A stretch of DNA of 64,000 nt from Candidatus Cetobacterium colombiensis (GCF_033962415.1 NZ_JAVIKH010000001.1:62001-126000); one strand, 5' to 3'. Shown: positions 44,737 through 53,891, numbered from the stretch's first letter. Notes: a model not told the origin generated them from the sequence alone. Made by a program: numbers and translations.

Positions 44737-45531
44737 ATGTATAAATTAGTAGTTTCTGACTTAGACGGAACTTTAGTCAATAGTGAAAAATGTGTATCTG
44801 ACTACACAAAAAAAATTGTAAGTTTATTAAGAGAAAAAGGTATTGAATTTATAATTGCAACAGGAAGAAACTATAAAGGTTCTAGGCATATTTACGAAAC
44901 TTTAAATTTAAATAGTGTTATGATTTGTAATAATGGTTCTACTATCTATGATCAAAATGGAAATCTTATTTTCCAAAGAACTCTAGATTCTAATATTTCT
45001 GTTGAGGTATTAGAGATAATATTAAAAGAAAATTGTGTATTTCTAGCCTGCTATGGAACAGAAACTTATATAGGAGAGGGGACGCTTGATAAAGTAAATA
45101 GCTTCTTATACTCACCTATTGAAAGTCCTACTGAAATAAGTAAAGATAACTTACATTCATATACATTTGAAAAGATAGTTATTATGGATAAAGACAATGA
45201 TAAACTTAGAAAGTTATCAAAAATATTTAATGCTTATGATGAAATTAATGCATTTATATCTCAAGATGATTATTTAGATATTGTCCACTTTGAAACTTCT
45301 AAAGGTCAGGCACTTAAAGCTATTGCAAATTTAAAAAATATTGATTTAGAGAATACTATAGCTTTTGGAGATGCTTTCAATGATTATGAAATGTTAAAAT
45401 TTGCAGGAAAAGGAATTGTAATGGCTAATGGATTTAATGATTTAAAAACTGAATTTGAAACAATGGATTTTACAAATAATGAGCATGGAGTTGCTCGATA
45501 TCTTTCAAAACTATTTAATTTAGAAAAATAA
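44737..45531 (+). CDS. Cof-type HAD phosphatase
   Basis: 264 residues of the HAD IIB (Cof/YidA) group. Motif I is SDLDGTLVNS with nucleophile Asp8 and acid/base Asp10; motif II/III and the closing GDAFNDYEMLKFAGKGIVMANG are intact. These cytosolic enzymes dephosphorylate sugar phosphates, nucleotides or cofactors such as FMN or PLP. The exact substrate is unknown. GGGGG precedes the ATG. Monocistronic. Confidence 0.93.
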   Translation: MYKLVVSDLDGTLVNSEKCVSDYTKKIVSLLREKGIEFIIATGRNYKGSRHIYETLNLNSVMICNNGSTIYDQNGNLIFQRTLDSNISVEVLEIILKENCVFLACYGTETYIGEGTLDKVNSFLYSPIESPTEISKDNLHSYTFEKIVIMDKDNDKLRKLSKIFNAYDEINAFISQDDYLDIVHFETSKGQALKAIANLKNIDLENTIAFGDAFNDYEMLKFAGKGIVMANGFNDLKTEFETMDFTNNEHGVARYLSKLFNLEK

Positions 45532-45556
45532 TTAATTAAAAAATTATAATAAATTT

Positions 45557-45607
45557 AAACAGTATAAATCCTATATTTTAAGGAATTTATACTGTTTTAT
45601 TTTTTTA
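45557..45607 (+). terminator. Terminator of HAD gene
   Basis: 12-bp stem AAACAGTATAAA / TTTATACTGTTT (45557-45568 / 45586-45597), then a T-rich run. Confidence 0.8.
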
Positions 45608-45674
45608 TTAAAAAGGATATTAGGTATAAATTATGAAAATATAATATAAGATAATTGATAAAATGGAGGGATTA

Positions 45675-45857
45675 ATGTATAAAATAATTTTATTGGAAAA
45701 TGAACAAATTTTATCATCTAAAGAAATAGAAAGTTACGATGACACATTTAGCTATATTAACAATTTAATAAAAGAGCTTGATAAAAATAAAAAAATTATA
45801 GTTGATGAAAAAAGAAACGATAGATGGGTAAAATTTGGAGAATGGAAGTTAGAATAA
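45675..45857 (+). CDS. Small hypothetical protein
   Basis: 60 residues from ATG 45675, which has GGAGGG at the right distance; an in-frame ATG at 45663 lies on that ribosome site. Not recognised. It is predicted beta-alpha-beta (YKIILLENEQ, DDTFSYINNLIKELDKN, KKIIVDEKRNDRWVKFGEWKLE), charged and cytosolic. It is followed after 33 bases by another small gene with its own strong ribosome site, probably one transcript. Confidence 0.6.
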   Translation: MYKIILLENEQILSSKEIESYDDTFSYINNLIKELDKNKKIIVDEKRNDRWVKFGEWKLE

Positions 45858-45890
45858 TTAAAAAGTAAGATAGTCATTAATGGAGGAATT

Positions 45891-46118
45891 ATGAAATTAG
45901 AAAGTTTTAATAACAAATATAAAGATGTAATAGATGAAGGGTGTATATTAAGTGGATATTTAAACTCTTATAAATTAACTATATTCGGTACATATAATCA
46001 GGATGGAACTTCTATGGTTAATTATATAATGCAATGTGAACTAGAAAGTGGTGGCTCTAATACCAAAACTTTTGAAAATTGGGAAGGTTTAGTTCTTTTT
46101 GTAAAAAATTTAGTTTAG
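45891..46118 (+). CDS. Small hypothetical protein
   Basis: 75 residues, not recognised. GGAGG lies at a good distance before the ATG. The pattern (YKLTIFGTYNQDGTSMVNYIMQCELESGG) looks like a small beta-sheet domain with a final helix ENWEGLVLFVKNLV. No signal or membrane segment. A perfect hairpin ends the unit. Confidence 0.6.
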   Translation: MKLESFNNKYKDVIDEGCILSGYLNSYKLTIFGTYNQDGTSMVNYIMQCELESGGSNTKTFENWEGLVLFVKNLV

Positions 46119-46131
46119 GTATGGACGATAA

Positions 46132-46166
46132 ATTAATAGGAGAGGGAATTTCTCTCTCCTATTAAT
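46132..46166. terminator. Bidirectional terminator
   Basis: 13-bp perfect stem ATTAATAGGAGAG / CTCTCCTATTAAT (46132-46144 / 46154-46166) between convergent genes; T-runs are short, so strength is uncertain. Confidence 0.7.
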
Positions 46167-46176
46167 TTATTAAGAA

Positions 46177-47070
46177 TCATTTGTCTATTTCCATTAAAAA
46201 TTCTACAAATTTCTTCTCTATATCATTTAAAGATCTATCAAATTTAAAGGCTACTGAAAAACTTCTTATCATTTTTTCCTCTTTTATAGAAAAACAGTAA
46301 AGATCTTTTCGCCAATTTTTATGATTCAAACTCATTTCAGAAGCAAAACCAATACCTAATCCATATTCAATAAAGGAAAGGATAGATTCTTGTGTTTCCG
46401 CTTCTAAAAATATAGTTGGAGAAAGATTATTATTATAAAATAGCAAATCTATTCTTTCTCTCAATTTAATTTTTTTATTAGGTAAAATAAAAGACTCATT
46501 TTTTAGTTTTTCTATAGAAATAATATTATTCTCAGAAAGATTTAAATAATAATCATCCTTTGGTGTTATAATAAATGTTTCTTCTTTATAAAATTCGATA
46601 AATGAAAAATTATTACTATTTAGAGGTAAAGATAAAATAGCTATATCAATTTCTCCTTTTTCCACCATCTTTTCCAATTCTTTAGAATGTCTTTCAAAAA
46701 TTATAAGCTTAACATTAGGATAATTTTTTTTCATTTTTGATAAAGCCATCGGAAGCATATAAGGACTTCTAAAAGGAGATATTCCAATTTTCAGAGTTCC
46801 TATAAAATTTTTAGTGACATTATTAATTTCTCTTATCATTTTACCTTTTAAGTTTATCCACTCTTTTATATTTTTTATAAAAATTTCACCAGCTGTAGTC
46901 AGTTTTATAGGATATTTATTTCTATCAAAAAGTTTAACATTTAATTCATTTTCTATATTAGAAATATATTGACTTAAAGCCGGTTGGGTAATAAATAATT
47001 TTTTTGCAGCTTTAGAAAAACTTTTTTCTTCAGCAACTACAATGAAATAATTTAATTTATCTAAATCCAT
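46177..47070 (-). CDS. LysR-family regulator of the hydratase operon
   Basis: 297 residues: N-terminal winged helix-turn-helix (LNYFIVVAEEKSFSKAAKKLFITQPALSQYISNIENEL) and a two-lobed effector domain. Divergent from the transporter-aconitase-PrpF operon, the standard layout for a LysR protein and its target. E. coli ybhD is the counterpart in the ybh cluster. The effector is probably the transported tricarboxylate-like substrate (inferred). Confidence 0.92.
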   Translation of the reverse strand: MDLDKLNYFIVVAEEKSFSKAAKKLFITQPALSQYISNIENELNVKLFDRNKYPIKLTTAGEIFIKNIKEWINLKGKMIREINNVTKNFIGTLKIGISPFRSPYMLPMALSKMKKNYPNVKLIIFERHSKELEKMVEKGEIDIAILSLPLNSNNFSFIEFYKEETFIITPKDDYYLNLSENNIISIEKLKNESFILPNKKIKLRERIDLLFYNNNLSPTIFLEAETQESILSFIEYGLGIGFASEMSLNHKNWRKDLYCFSIKEEKMIRSFSVAFKFDRSLNDIEKKFVEFLMEIDK

Positions 47071-47124
47071 TTCCCCTCCTGTTTCTTTTAATTATAACAA
47101 ATTTTAATATAAAAATAAATATCC

Positions 47125-47139
47125 ATAAGAAAAACTTAT
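47125..47139. promoter_or_regulatory. Candidate LysR operator
   Basis: ATAAG-AAAAA-CTTAT, a dyad of the T-N11-A type bound by LysR proteins, in the 202-base divergent region between the regulator and the transporter gene. Confidence 0.5.
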
Positions 47140-47272
47140 AATGATTATACGAATTTCCAATTAGAATTTTAAACTAAAAGGATGTATAATTAAACACGAT
47201 GTTTCATTATAAGAATAATAAAACTTAAAAAGAATGATTCGTCATTAAAATTAACTTTAGGAGGATTTTTTA

Positions 47273-48535
47273 ATGGAAAGTTTAGGATTAATTTCATTAA
47301 TTTTCTTAATTGCAGTTGTTGGATTAGGATTTTGGCGAAAAATTAACATTGGTATTTTAGCCATTGGTTCAGCAATCATTTTAGGAAAAATTGGAGGAAT
47401 TGGAGATAAAGCAATTTTGCAAGGCTTTGATGCCACAATGTTTATAACATTAGTTGGGGTTACATTTTTATTCGGAATAGCTCAAATAAACGGAACTCTA
47501 GAATTACTTGCTAAAAAAGCTGTAGCTCTTGTTGGTAACAAAACATATTTAGTTCCAATTATAATATTCATTGTAACTGGAGTACTTTCAGCAATAGGAC
47601 CTGGAAATATTCCTATTGGAGCTCTTATGACAGTGGTTGCTGTTACGATAGCTGTATATATGAAACAAAACCCAATTTTACTAGCTCTTGTTGCAAAGTT
47701 AGCATCTAATGGTTTTGCAATGTCACCTCTTACACCTGCTGGAATAATCGGACTTAGACTAGGAGAGAGAGCTGGATATTCAAACTTTATAATGCCAGTA
47801 ATGTATAACGTTATTTTATGGTCTTTAGTTCTTTTAGTAGGATTTTTAATTTTATTTAGAGATAAAGAAAAAAAAGTTGGAGATATTAAAAATATAAAAA
47901 TAGAAAATCTTGAAACTTTTGATAAAAATCAAAAAATAACTATGACAGGAATAGCTGTTATGATGATTTTAGTAATTGGCATGGGAATAAATGTAGGGTT
48001 AGCTTCATTCTTTGTAGCTAGTATTCTTTTAGCAATGAAAGTTTGTAATGAGAAAAAAGCATTATCTTCAGTTCCATGGGGAACATTACTACTTATATGT
48101 GGTGTAGGAGTTTTAATGAATATTGTTGAGCAACTTGGAGGAATAGAAATTATATCAAAAGGACTTTTATCTATTATGACACCAAGAACGGCAGCTCCTA
48201 TAATCTCTTTAACAAGTAGTGTTTTATCATTCTTCAGCTCAACTACAGGAGTAGTAATGCCAACTATGATACCAGCTTTACCAAATATAGTACATAATTT
48301 CCCTGGAACTGTATCTTTTATAGAACTTCAAAGTGTTGTTATAACAGGATCATTTTCAGCAGCATTTAGCCCTGCGTCAACAGGTGGTGGATTAATATTA
48401 GCAGCATACATGGCATCAACAGATTCAACTCAAGAAGAACAAAATAAGTTATTCGGAAAATTATTTACGATAGCTATAGGATGTGTAATTTTAAATGTTG
48501 CTCTATCGGCTATAGGTTTATACAAATTATTTTAA
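47273..48535 (+). CDS. SLC13/DASS-like carboxylate transporter (YbhI-like place)
   Basis: 420 residues with about 11-12 membrane helices of the ion-transporter (SLC13/ArsB/NhaD) superfamily. Motifs include AIGPGNIPIGALMTV and the late SPASTGGGLILAA. The N-terminal 150 residues resemble MatC-type dicarboxylate carriers. It probably imports a di- or tricarboxylate that the two downstream enzymes process. GGAGG precedes the ATG; 28 bases separate it from the hydratase gene. Confidence 0.82.
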   Translation: MESLGLISLIFLIAVVGLGFWRKINIGILAIGSAIILGKIGGIGDKAILQGFDATMFITLVGVTFLFGIAQINGTLELLAKKAVALVGNKTYLVPIIIFIVTGVLSAIGPGNIPIGALMTVVAVTIAVYMKQNPILLALVAKLASNGFAMSPLTPAGIIGLRLGERAGYSNFIMPVMYNVILWSLVLLVGFLILFRDKEKKVGDIKNIKIENLETFDKNQKITMTGIAVMMILVIGMGINVGLASFFVASILLAMKVCNEKKALSSVPWGTLLLICGVGVLMNIVEQLGGIEIISKGLLSIMTPRTAAPIISLTSSVLSFFSSTTGVVMPTMIPALPNIVHNFPGTVSFIELQSVVITGSFSAAFSPASTGGGLILAAYMASTDSTQEEQNKLFGKLFTIAIGCVILNVALSAIGLYKLF

Positions 48536-48563
48536 TATATAAGTTTTTAGGAGGACAAAAAGT

Positions 48564-50846
48564 ATGATTACTTTAAAAAATGGGCCTATATGGCTTCAAA
48601 ATAATCAAGAAATTATTGAAACTGTAGAAAATATATCAGTTGAGCAAGGTAAAAAAAATACAATTGCTTACTCTATATTAGAATCTCACAACTCTTCAGA
48701 TGTAGAAGGAACATTAAAATTAACTTTTGACTCATTAACTTCTCACGACCTTACATATGTGGGAGTTATTCAAACAGCAAAAGCTAGTGGACTTAAAGAA
48801 TTCCCTGTTCCTTATGTTTTAACTAACTGTCACAACTCTTTATGTGCAGTTGGTGGAACTATAAATGATGATGATCATTTATTTGGATTAACAGCAGCAA
48901 AAAAATATGGAGGAATTTATGTTCCACCTCATCAAGCAGTAATTCACCAATATATGAGAGAAGTTATGGCTGGATGTGGAAAAATGATTCTTGGAACAGA
49001 CAGTCACACAAGATACGGTGCATTAGGAACTATGGGAATAGGTGAAGGTGGAGGAGAGGTTGTAAAACAACTTCTTAAAAATACATATGACATTTCTACG
49101 CCTAAAGTTATTGCTGTATATTTAGAAGGAACTCCCAAAAAAGGAATCGGACCTCAAGACGTAGCACTAGCGATGATTGGAAAAGTATTTAAAAATGGAT
49201 TTGTTAAAAACACTATACTTGAATTTGTTGGACCAGGAATTGAAAATCTTTCAATAGATTTCAGAAATGGAATAGATATAATGACAACAGAAACAACATG
49301 TTTATCTTCAATTTGGGCAACTGATGAAAAAGTAAGAGAATATTTCAAAATTCACGGAAGAGAAGAAGTTTATGCAAAACTTACTCCAGGAGAATTAGCA
49401 TGTTACGATGGATTAGTTCATATAGATTTAAACAAAGTAGAATCTATGATAGCTCTTCCTTTCCACCCAAGTAATGTTTATACAATAAAAGAATTAAATG
49501 AAAATCCACAAAAAATATTAGCAGCTGTGGAAGAAGAAATAAGAAAACAAATGGACAATCCTGAAATTACAATAAATTTACAAGATAAAATTGTAGATGG
49601 AAAAATTAAAGTTGATCAAGCTGAAATTGCAGGATGTGCTGGTGGAACTTATGAGAATATGTTCGATGTTGCTGAAATTTTAAAAGGATGTAGTTTAACT
49701 GATGATTACTTCACGCTAAACGTTTATCCTGCAAGTATGCCAATCTATTCTCAAATGATGGATGATGGTAGCGCTAAATCTCTTTTACAAGCAGGAGCAG
49801 TTATAAAAACAGCATTCTGTGGACCATGTTTTGGAGCTGGAGATGTTCCTGCTAACCAAAGCTTCTCTATAAGACACACAACAAGAAATTTCCCTAATAG
49901 AGAAGGATCAAAACCTAATGAAGGGCAAATTGCTTACGTAGCACTTATGGATGCTAGATCTATTGCAGCTACAGCTTTAAATGGTGGATTTTTAACACCA
50001 GCAACTGATCTTTTAGAAGAGATTGAATCAGATGTTGAATATAAATTTGATGCATCTCCATATACTAGAGTTTATAATGGATTTGAAAAAGCAAACGAGG
50101 ATGAAATCGTAAAATTAGGACCAAACATAGCTGATTGGCCTGAAATGATTGAACTTCAAGAAGATATTTTATTAAAAGTTGCTTCTGTTATAGCTGATTC
50201 AGTTACTACTACAGATGAACTTATTCCTTCAGGAGACGCGGCTTCATTAAGATCAAACCCTAAAAAGATGTCTGATTATACTCTTTCTAGAAGAGATCCA
50301 GCATACGTTCCAGTAGCTAAAGAAATTCAAAAACTTGAAGAGGAAAGACAAGCAATTGTAAAAGGTAATCAAGTTGAATTAAGTGAAGAGTTAAATGCTC
50401 TTATAGATAAAGTGTTAGAAAATGTAGATTCTACAAAAGAAAACTTTATAAAAAACACTGAATTTGGAAGCGTTATATATGCTGTAAAACCTGGAGACGG
50501 ATCGGCGAGAGAGCAGGCAGCTTCATGTCAAAAAGTTCTTGGTGGTCTTGCTAACATCTCTGTTGAATACGCTACAAAGAGATACAAATCAAATCTTATA
50601 AACTGGGGAATGATTCCATTTACTGCATCACCAGAAATAATAAATGAACTTGATAGAAATGACTATATTTATATAGAAGGAATAAGAAAAAAACTTGAAG
50701 AAAATGCTACAACAATAAATGCTCTTTTAATAAAAGAGAATACAGTAAAAACTATAGAACTTAAAGTTGAAGATGTTTCAAAAGAAGATAAAGAAATAAT
50801 ATTAAATGGAAGCTTAATTAATTTCTATGCATCGCAGAACAAATAA
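48564..50846 (+). CDS. Aconitase-family hydratase (YbhJ-like)
   Basis: 760 residues, aconitase-like. The [4Fe-4S] cysteines expected in the family are in TNCHNSLC-type and FCGPCFGAG stretches; other markers are GTDSHTRYGALGTMGIGEGGGE, GCAGGTYENM and the C-terminal swivelling domain with NWGMIPF. It differs clearly from AcnA/AcnB and matches the layout of E. coli YbhJ. It probably hydrates or dehydrates a citrate-like acid supplied by the transporter upstream. Co-transcribed with a PrpF-like isomerase, as in methylcitrate-type pathways; no methylcitrate synthase or PrpB is present. Confidence 0.88.
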   Translation: MITLKNGPIWLQNNQEIIETVENISVEQGKKNTIAYSILESHNSSDVEGTLKLTFDSLTSHDLTYVGVIQTAKASGLKEFPVPYVLTNCHNSLCAVGGTINDDDHLFGLTAAKKYGGIYVPPHQAVIHQYMREVMAGCGKMILGTDSHTRYGALGTMGIGEGGGEVVKQLLKNTYDISTPKVIAVYLEGTPKKGIGPQDVALAMIGKVFKNGFVKNTILEFVGPGIENLSIDFRNGIDIMTTETTCLSSIWATDEKVREYFKIHGREEVYAKLTPGELACYDGLVHIDLNKVESMIALPFHPSNVYTIKELNENPQKILAAVEEEIRKQMDNPEITINLQDKIVDGKIKVDQAEIAGCAGGTYENMFDVAEILKGCSLTDDYFTLNVYPASMPIYSQMMDDGSAKSLLQAGAVIKTAFCGPCFGAGDVPANQSFSIRHTTRNFPNREGSKPNEGQIAYVALMDARSIAATALNGGFLTPATDLLEEIESDVEYKFDASPYTRVYNGFEKANEDEIVKLGPNIADWPEMIELQEDILLKVASVIADSVTTTDELIPSGDAASLRSNPKKMSDYTLSRRDPAYVPVAKEIQKLEEERQAIVKGNQVELSEELNALIDKVLENVDSTKENFIKNTEFGSVIYAVKPGDGSAREQAASCQKVLGGLANISVEYATKRYKSNLINWGMIPFTASPEIINELDRNDYIYIEGIRKKLEENATTINALLIKENTVKTIELKVEDVSKEDKEIILNGSLINFYASQNK

Positions 50847-50870
50847 AAAGAGCACTAAGGAGAATAAAAA

Positions 50871-52010
50871 ATGGAAAAATTAGAATGTTGTATCTTTAGA
50901 GGTGGAACAAGTAAAGGAATCTTTATAGATGAGAAGAATTTACCTTCAGATAGAAACGACTGGGATAAAATATTACTTTCTGTAATGGGAAGTCCTGACG
51001 TTCGTCAAATAGATGGTCTTGGAGGAGCAACATCTACAACAAGTAAAGTTGCTATAATCTCTAAGTCTGACAGTGAAGAATATGATGTTAATTACACCTT
51101 TGCACAAGTTTCAATAGATAAATCTATTGTTTCTTATAAGGGAAATTGTGGAAATATCTCTTCTGCAGTAGGTCCTTATGCTATAGAAAAGGGATTAGTG
51201 GATGTAACTGATTCTACAACTGTAGTAAGAGTATACAATACTAATACAAAAAAAATAATTTATTCACATGTTGAAACTCCTAACGGAAAAGTAAATTATG
51301 AAGGTGATTTTTCAATTGCTGGAGTTCCTGGAACATCTTCTATTATAAAACTTGCATTTAAAGATCCTGCAGGTTCAATGACTGGAAAGCTACTACCAAC
51401 AGGAAACGCTATAGATGTTTTAGATATTCCTGATTATAAATCAATAGAAGTTTCTCTTGTAGATTCATCAAATCCTTTAGTTTTTATTAAAGCAGAAGAT
51501 GTTGGTTTAACTGGAACAGAGCTTCCTGAGCAAATAGATAGTTCTAAAGAACTTCTAACACTTTTAGAAAAAATCAGAGGAATGGCTGCTGTTAAATTAG
51601 GATTCATCACTGATTATACAAAATCAGCTGAAGAAACACCAGGAGTTCCTAAATTAACAATAGTTTCTAAATCACAAGATTACAATGCTGTTAACGGAAA
51701 TTCAATAAACTCAGAAGATGTAGATGTTATGGGAAGAATGATGTCTATGCAACTTACACATAAAACATATGCATTGACAGGAGCTCTTTGTACAGCAACT
51801 GCTGCAGTAATAAAAGGAAGTATTGTAAACCAAATGATAAAAGAAGAATTTGATCCTAAAAATATTAGAATTGGTCATCCTGGAGGTGTAATCCAAACAG
51901 GTGTAGATTTCTCTCTAAAAGCAGAAGGAGAAATAGATGTTCCTTGGGCTTATGGTTACAGAACTGCCAGAATATTAATGGATGGAACTGCTTTTTATAA
52001 ATTAAAATAA
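50871..52010 (+). CDS. PrpF-family isomerase (YbhH-like)
   Basis: 379 residues. The PrpF/DUF453 signatures are present: IFRGGTSKGIFI at the N-terminus, GLGGATSTTSKVAI and GNCGNISSAVGPYAIEKG. PrpF isomerises cis/trans aconitate or methylaconitate intermediates. AAGGAG precedes the ATG, 24 bases after the hydratase. With the hydratase it should convert a (methyl)aconitate-like acid; the real substrate is unknown. Confidence 0.92.
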   Translation: MEKLECCIFRGGTSKGIFIDEKNLPSDRNDWDKILLSVMGSPDVRQIDGLGGATSTTSKVAIISKSDSEEYDVNYTFAQVSIDKSIVSYKGNCGNISSAVGPYAIEKGLVDVTDSTTVVRVYNTNTKKIIYSHVETPNGKVNYEGDFSIAGVPGTSSIIKLAFKDPAGSMTGKLLPTGNAIDVLDIPDYKSIEVSLVDSSNPLVFIKAEDVGLTGTELPEQIDSSKELLTLLEKIRGMAAVKLGFITDYTKSAEETPGVPKLTIVSKSQDYNAVNGNSINSEDVDVMGRMMSMQLTHKTYALTGALCTATAAVIKGSIVNQMIKEEFDPKNIRIGHPGGVIQTGVDFSLKAEGEIDVPWAYGYRTARILMDGTAFYKLK

Positions 52011-52022
52011 TTCTAATAAAAA

Positions 52023-52053
52023 TTCAGGTAGTATATTAATTATACTACCTGAA
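52023..52053. terminator. Hairpin after prpF-like gene
   Basis: Perfect 13-bp stem TTCAGGTAGTATA / TATACTACCTGAA (52023-52035 / 52041-52053), loop TTAAT. A U run follows only on the minus strand, so it best terminates leftward transcription. Confidence 0.6.
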
Positions 52054-52071
52054 CATTAATCATATAATAGT

Positions 52072-52137
52072 TAGCAATTGCTATAGGTGGTAAAAATATA
52101 ATTTCACTACCTATAGGAGTCGCCAACTCCAAACCCA
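52072..52137. repeat. Nested palindromic element
   Basis: CTATAGGTGGT (near 52079-52089) pairs with ACTACCTATAG (52112-52122) across a loop of about 22 bases; outside it AGTTAGC (52071-52077) can pair with GCCAACT (52128-52134) with one mismatch. GGAGT and ACTCC can form an alternative small hairpin on the right. No coding potential. Confidence 0.45.
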
Positions 52138-52162
52138 AATTTATTAATGTTTTTTGATTTTA

Positions 52163-52193
52163 ACTGGTTACATCTCTCTAAAATGTAACCAGT
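52163..52193. repeat. Perfect inverted repeat
   Basis: 11-bp arms ACTGGTTACAT / ATGTAACCAGT (52163-52173 / 52183-52193) with a 9-base loop, 15 bases from the minus-strand stop at 52209. It may terminate that gene but lacks a strong U run. Confidence 0.55.
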
Positions 52194-52208
52194 CTAAATA
52201 AAAATATA

Positions 52209-52670
52209 TTAGTCTATAATTTTTAACCCTAACTCTCTAGCAATTATAGTTGCTGCAACTTCAGCTACTTCCCCTGTAAAAGAAATACATTGATTTTTAT
52301 GTTCTTTAGCTCCCATATCCATCCCGTGAGTTAATACTTTACAACATAAAACTTTATGATTCTTTTTAAATTCTTCTTGTAACTCATAAGTTAATTCTAA
52401 ATTTTTATTTACTTTAGGATCTCCACCTTTAGTTCTACCAAAAAAATAGCTAATAGCCATAACTCCTCCACTAACTGCTCCACAAACACATTTTGATTTT
52501 CCAATTCCAACAGGAAATCCAGATGCAGCAGCTATTAAAGCTTCAGGCATTTCAGGAGCGATATTATTTCTAATAGAATTTACTATAGCTTCTGAGCAAA
52601 AAAAATCTCCAACTCTATAAGATTCCTCAGCATCCAACTTAATTTTTTTTATACTTATCTCTTTATTCAT
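52209..52670 (-). CDS. C_GCAxxG_C_C family protein
   Basis: 153 residues. Conserved cysteines lie in FFCSEAIV, KCVCGAVSGGVMAI (the C-x-GAxxGG core), LCCKVLTHG and NQCISF, the pattern that names this probable redox or metal-binding family. It is a small cytosolic protein of unknown biochemical role, frequent in anaerobes. GGAGAG precedes the start. Single gene. Confidence 0.9.
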   Translation of the reverse strand: MNKEISIKKIKLDAEESYRVGDFFCSEAIVNSIRNNIAPEMPEALIAAASGFPVGIGKSKCVCGAVSGGVMAISYFFGRTKGGDPKVNKNLELTYELQEEFKKNHKVLCCKVLTHGMDMGAKEHKNQCISFTGEVAEVAATIIARELGLKIID

Positions 52671-52760
52671 ACGTTCTCTCTCCTTTTACTAATAATTGCT
52701 TCATTATATCATATCTTTAAATATCAAAGCAAAATCTCTTTTAATGTTAAATTAAAATTC

Positions 52761-52790
52761 TTGCTGTTTATAATTTATTAATGGTAAAAT
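52761..52790 (+). promoter_or_regulatory. Promoter of phosphodiesterase gene
   Basis: TTGCTG (52761-52766), 18-base spacer, TAAAAT (52785-52790) extended by TG at 52782-52783. Confidence 0.6.
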
Positions 52791-52828
52791 AATTATACAA
52801 TACTTTATTAATATTCTGGAGGGATTTA

Positions 52829-53806
52829 GTGAAAAAATTATTATCTACAATTTTTTTAGTTTCATCATTAGTTAGTTATGCACAAGAATTTCAAATTATT
52901 ACTTTAGGAAGTAACGGAGGAGTAATTGATGGAGATATTTCAGGATATCTTGTTAGAAATAAAAACGAAGAGAATTTCATAGCTTTAGATGCAGGAACAA
53001 TACTCCCTGGAATAAAAGCTGGATTGGAAAAAAATAATTTCAAAGGAATTACTATACCAAAAGATACTGAATGGAGTGATACTGGATATATTTTTAGAGA
53101 AAAAATTAAAGGATATCTAATATCTCATGGACACCTAGATCATATTTCAGGATTAGTGATCTCATCAACTGAAGATACTAAAAAAGATATTTATGGACTA
53201 AAAAGTACTATCGAAACTTTAAAAAATAATGTTTTCAATTGGAAATTATGGCCTAATTTTACAAATGAAGGTGAAGGATTTAAATTAAATCAATATACAT
53301 ATCAAGAATTAAATCCAAGTGAAAGTAAAAATATAAATAATACAACTTTAAAAGTTTCTGCTTTTCCATTAAGCCATAGTAACTATGAATCTACAATGTT
53401 TTTAATTGAAAATAATGGAGAATATTTAGCATATTATGGAGATGTCGGTCCTGACATCATTGAAAACAGCAATGGATTAGAAGAAAGCTTTAAAATTATA
53501 GGTCCTCTAATAAAAGAAAAGAAAATTAAAGCTATTATGATTGAATCCTCTTTTGATAATTCTAAAGAAGACAAAGGATTGTTTGGGCACCTTTCACCAA
53601 AATGGATAAACAAAGAATTTGAAGTTTTAGAAAAATATTCTGGTAAAGGGTCACTTAAAAATTTAAATGTTGTTATTACTCATATAAAACCAAGTTTGAA
53701 AAAAAATGATAACATGAGAGAAAAAATAAAAAAAGAATTATTAGAAGATAATAAATATGGTGTAAAATATTATTTTCCTGTTCAAGGAGAATCATTAGAG
53801 TTTTAA
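52829..53806 (+). CDS. Secreted class II 3',5'-cyclic-nucleotide phosphodiesterase
   Basis: 325 residues from a GTG start (GGAGGG upstream). A signal peptide (MKKLLSTIFLVSSLVSYAQ) sends it to the periplasm. The metallo-beta-lactamase-fold motif SHGHLDHISGL is the class II cyclic-nucleotide phosphodiesterase signature; other metal ligands lie in PLSHSNYES and YYGDVGPD. Relatives include Vibrio fischeri CpdP and yeast PDE1, which hydrolyse cAMP. In the periplasm it would use external cyclic nucleotides as nutrients or quench them as signals. Single gene. Confidence 0.9.
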   Translation: MKKLLSTIFLVSSLVSYAQEFQIITLGSNGGVIDGDISGYLVRNKNEENFIALDAGTILPGIKAGLEKNNFKGITIPKDTEWSDTGYIFREKIKGYLISHGHLDHISGLVISSTEDTKKDIYGLKSTIETLKNNVFNWKLWPNFTNEGEGFKLNQYTYQELNPSESKNINNTTLKVSAFPLSHSNYESTMFLIENNGEYLAYYGDVGPDIIENSNGLEESFKIIGPLIKEKKIKAIMIESSFDNSKEDKGLFGHLSPKWINKEFEVLEKYSGKGSLKNLNVVITHIKPSLKKNDNMREKIKKELLEDNKYGVKYYFPVQGESLEF

Positions 53807-53830
53807 TTTTACAAAATATTATATAAACAA

Positions 53831-53860
53831 AAATGACTTCTGCATTATGCAGAAGTCATT
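53831..53860. terminator. Bidirectional terminator
   Basis: 13-bp stem AATGACTTCTGCA / TGCAGAAGTCATT (53832-53844 / 53848-53860), loop TTA, between convergent genes. Confidence 0.8.
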
Positions 53861-53891
53861 TCACTAATAAATTAATTTTTTTAATTTTAAA

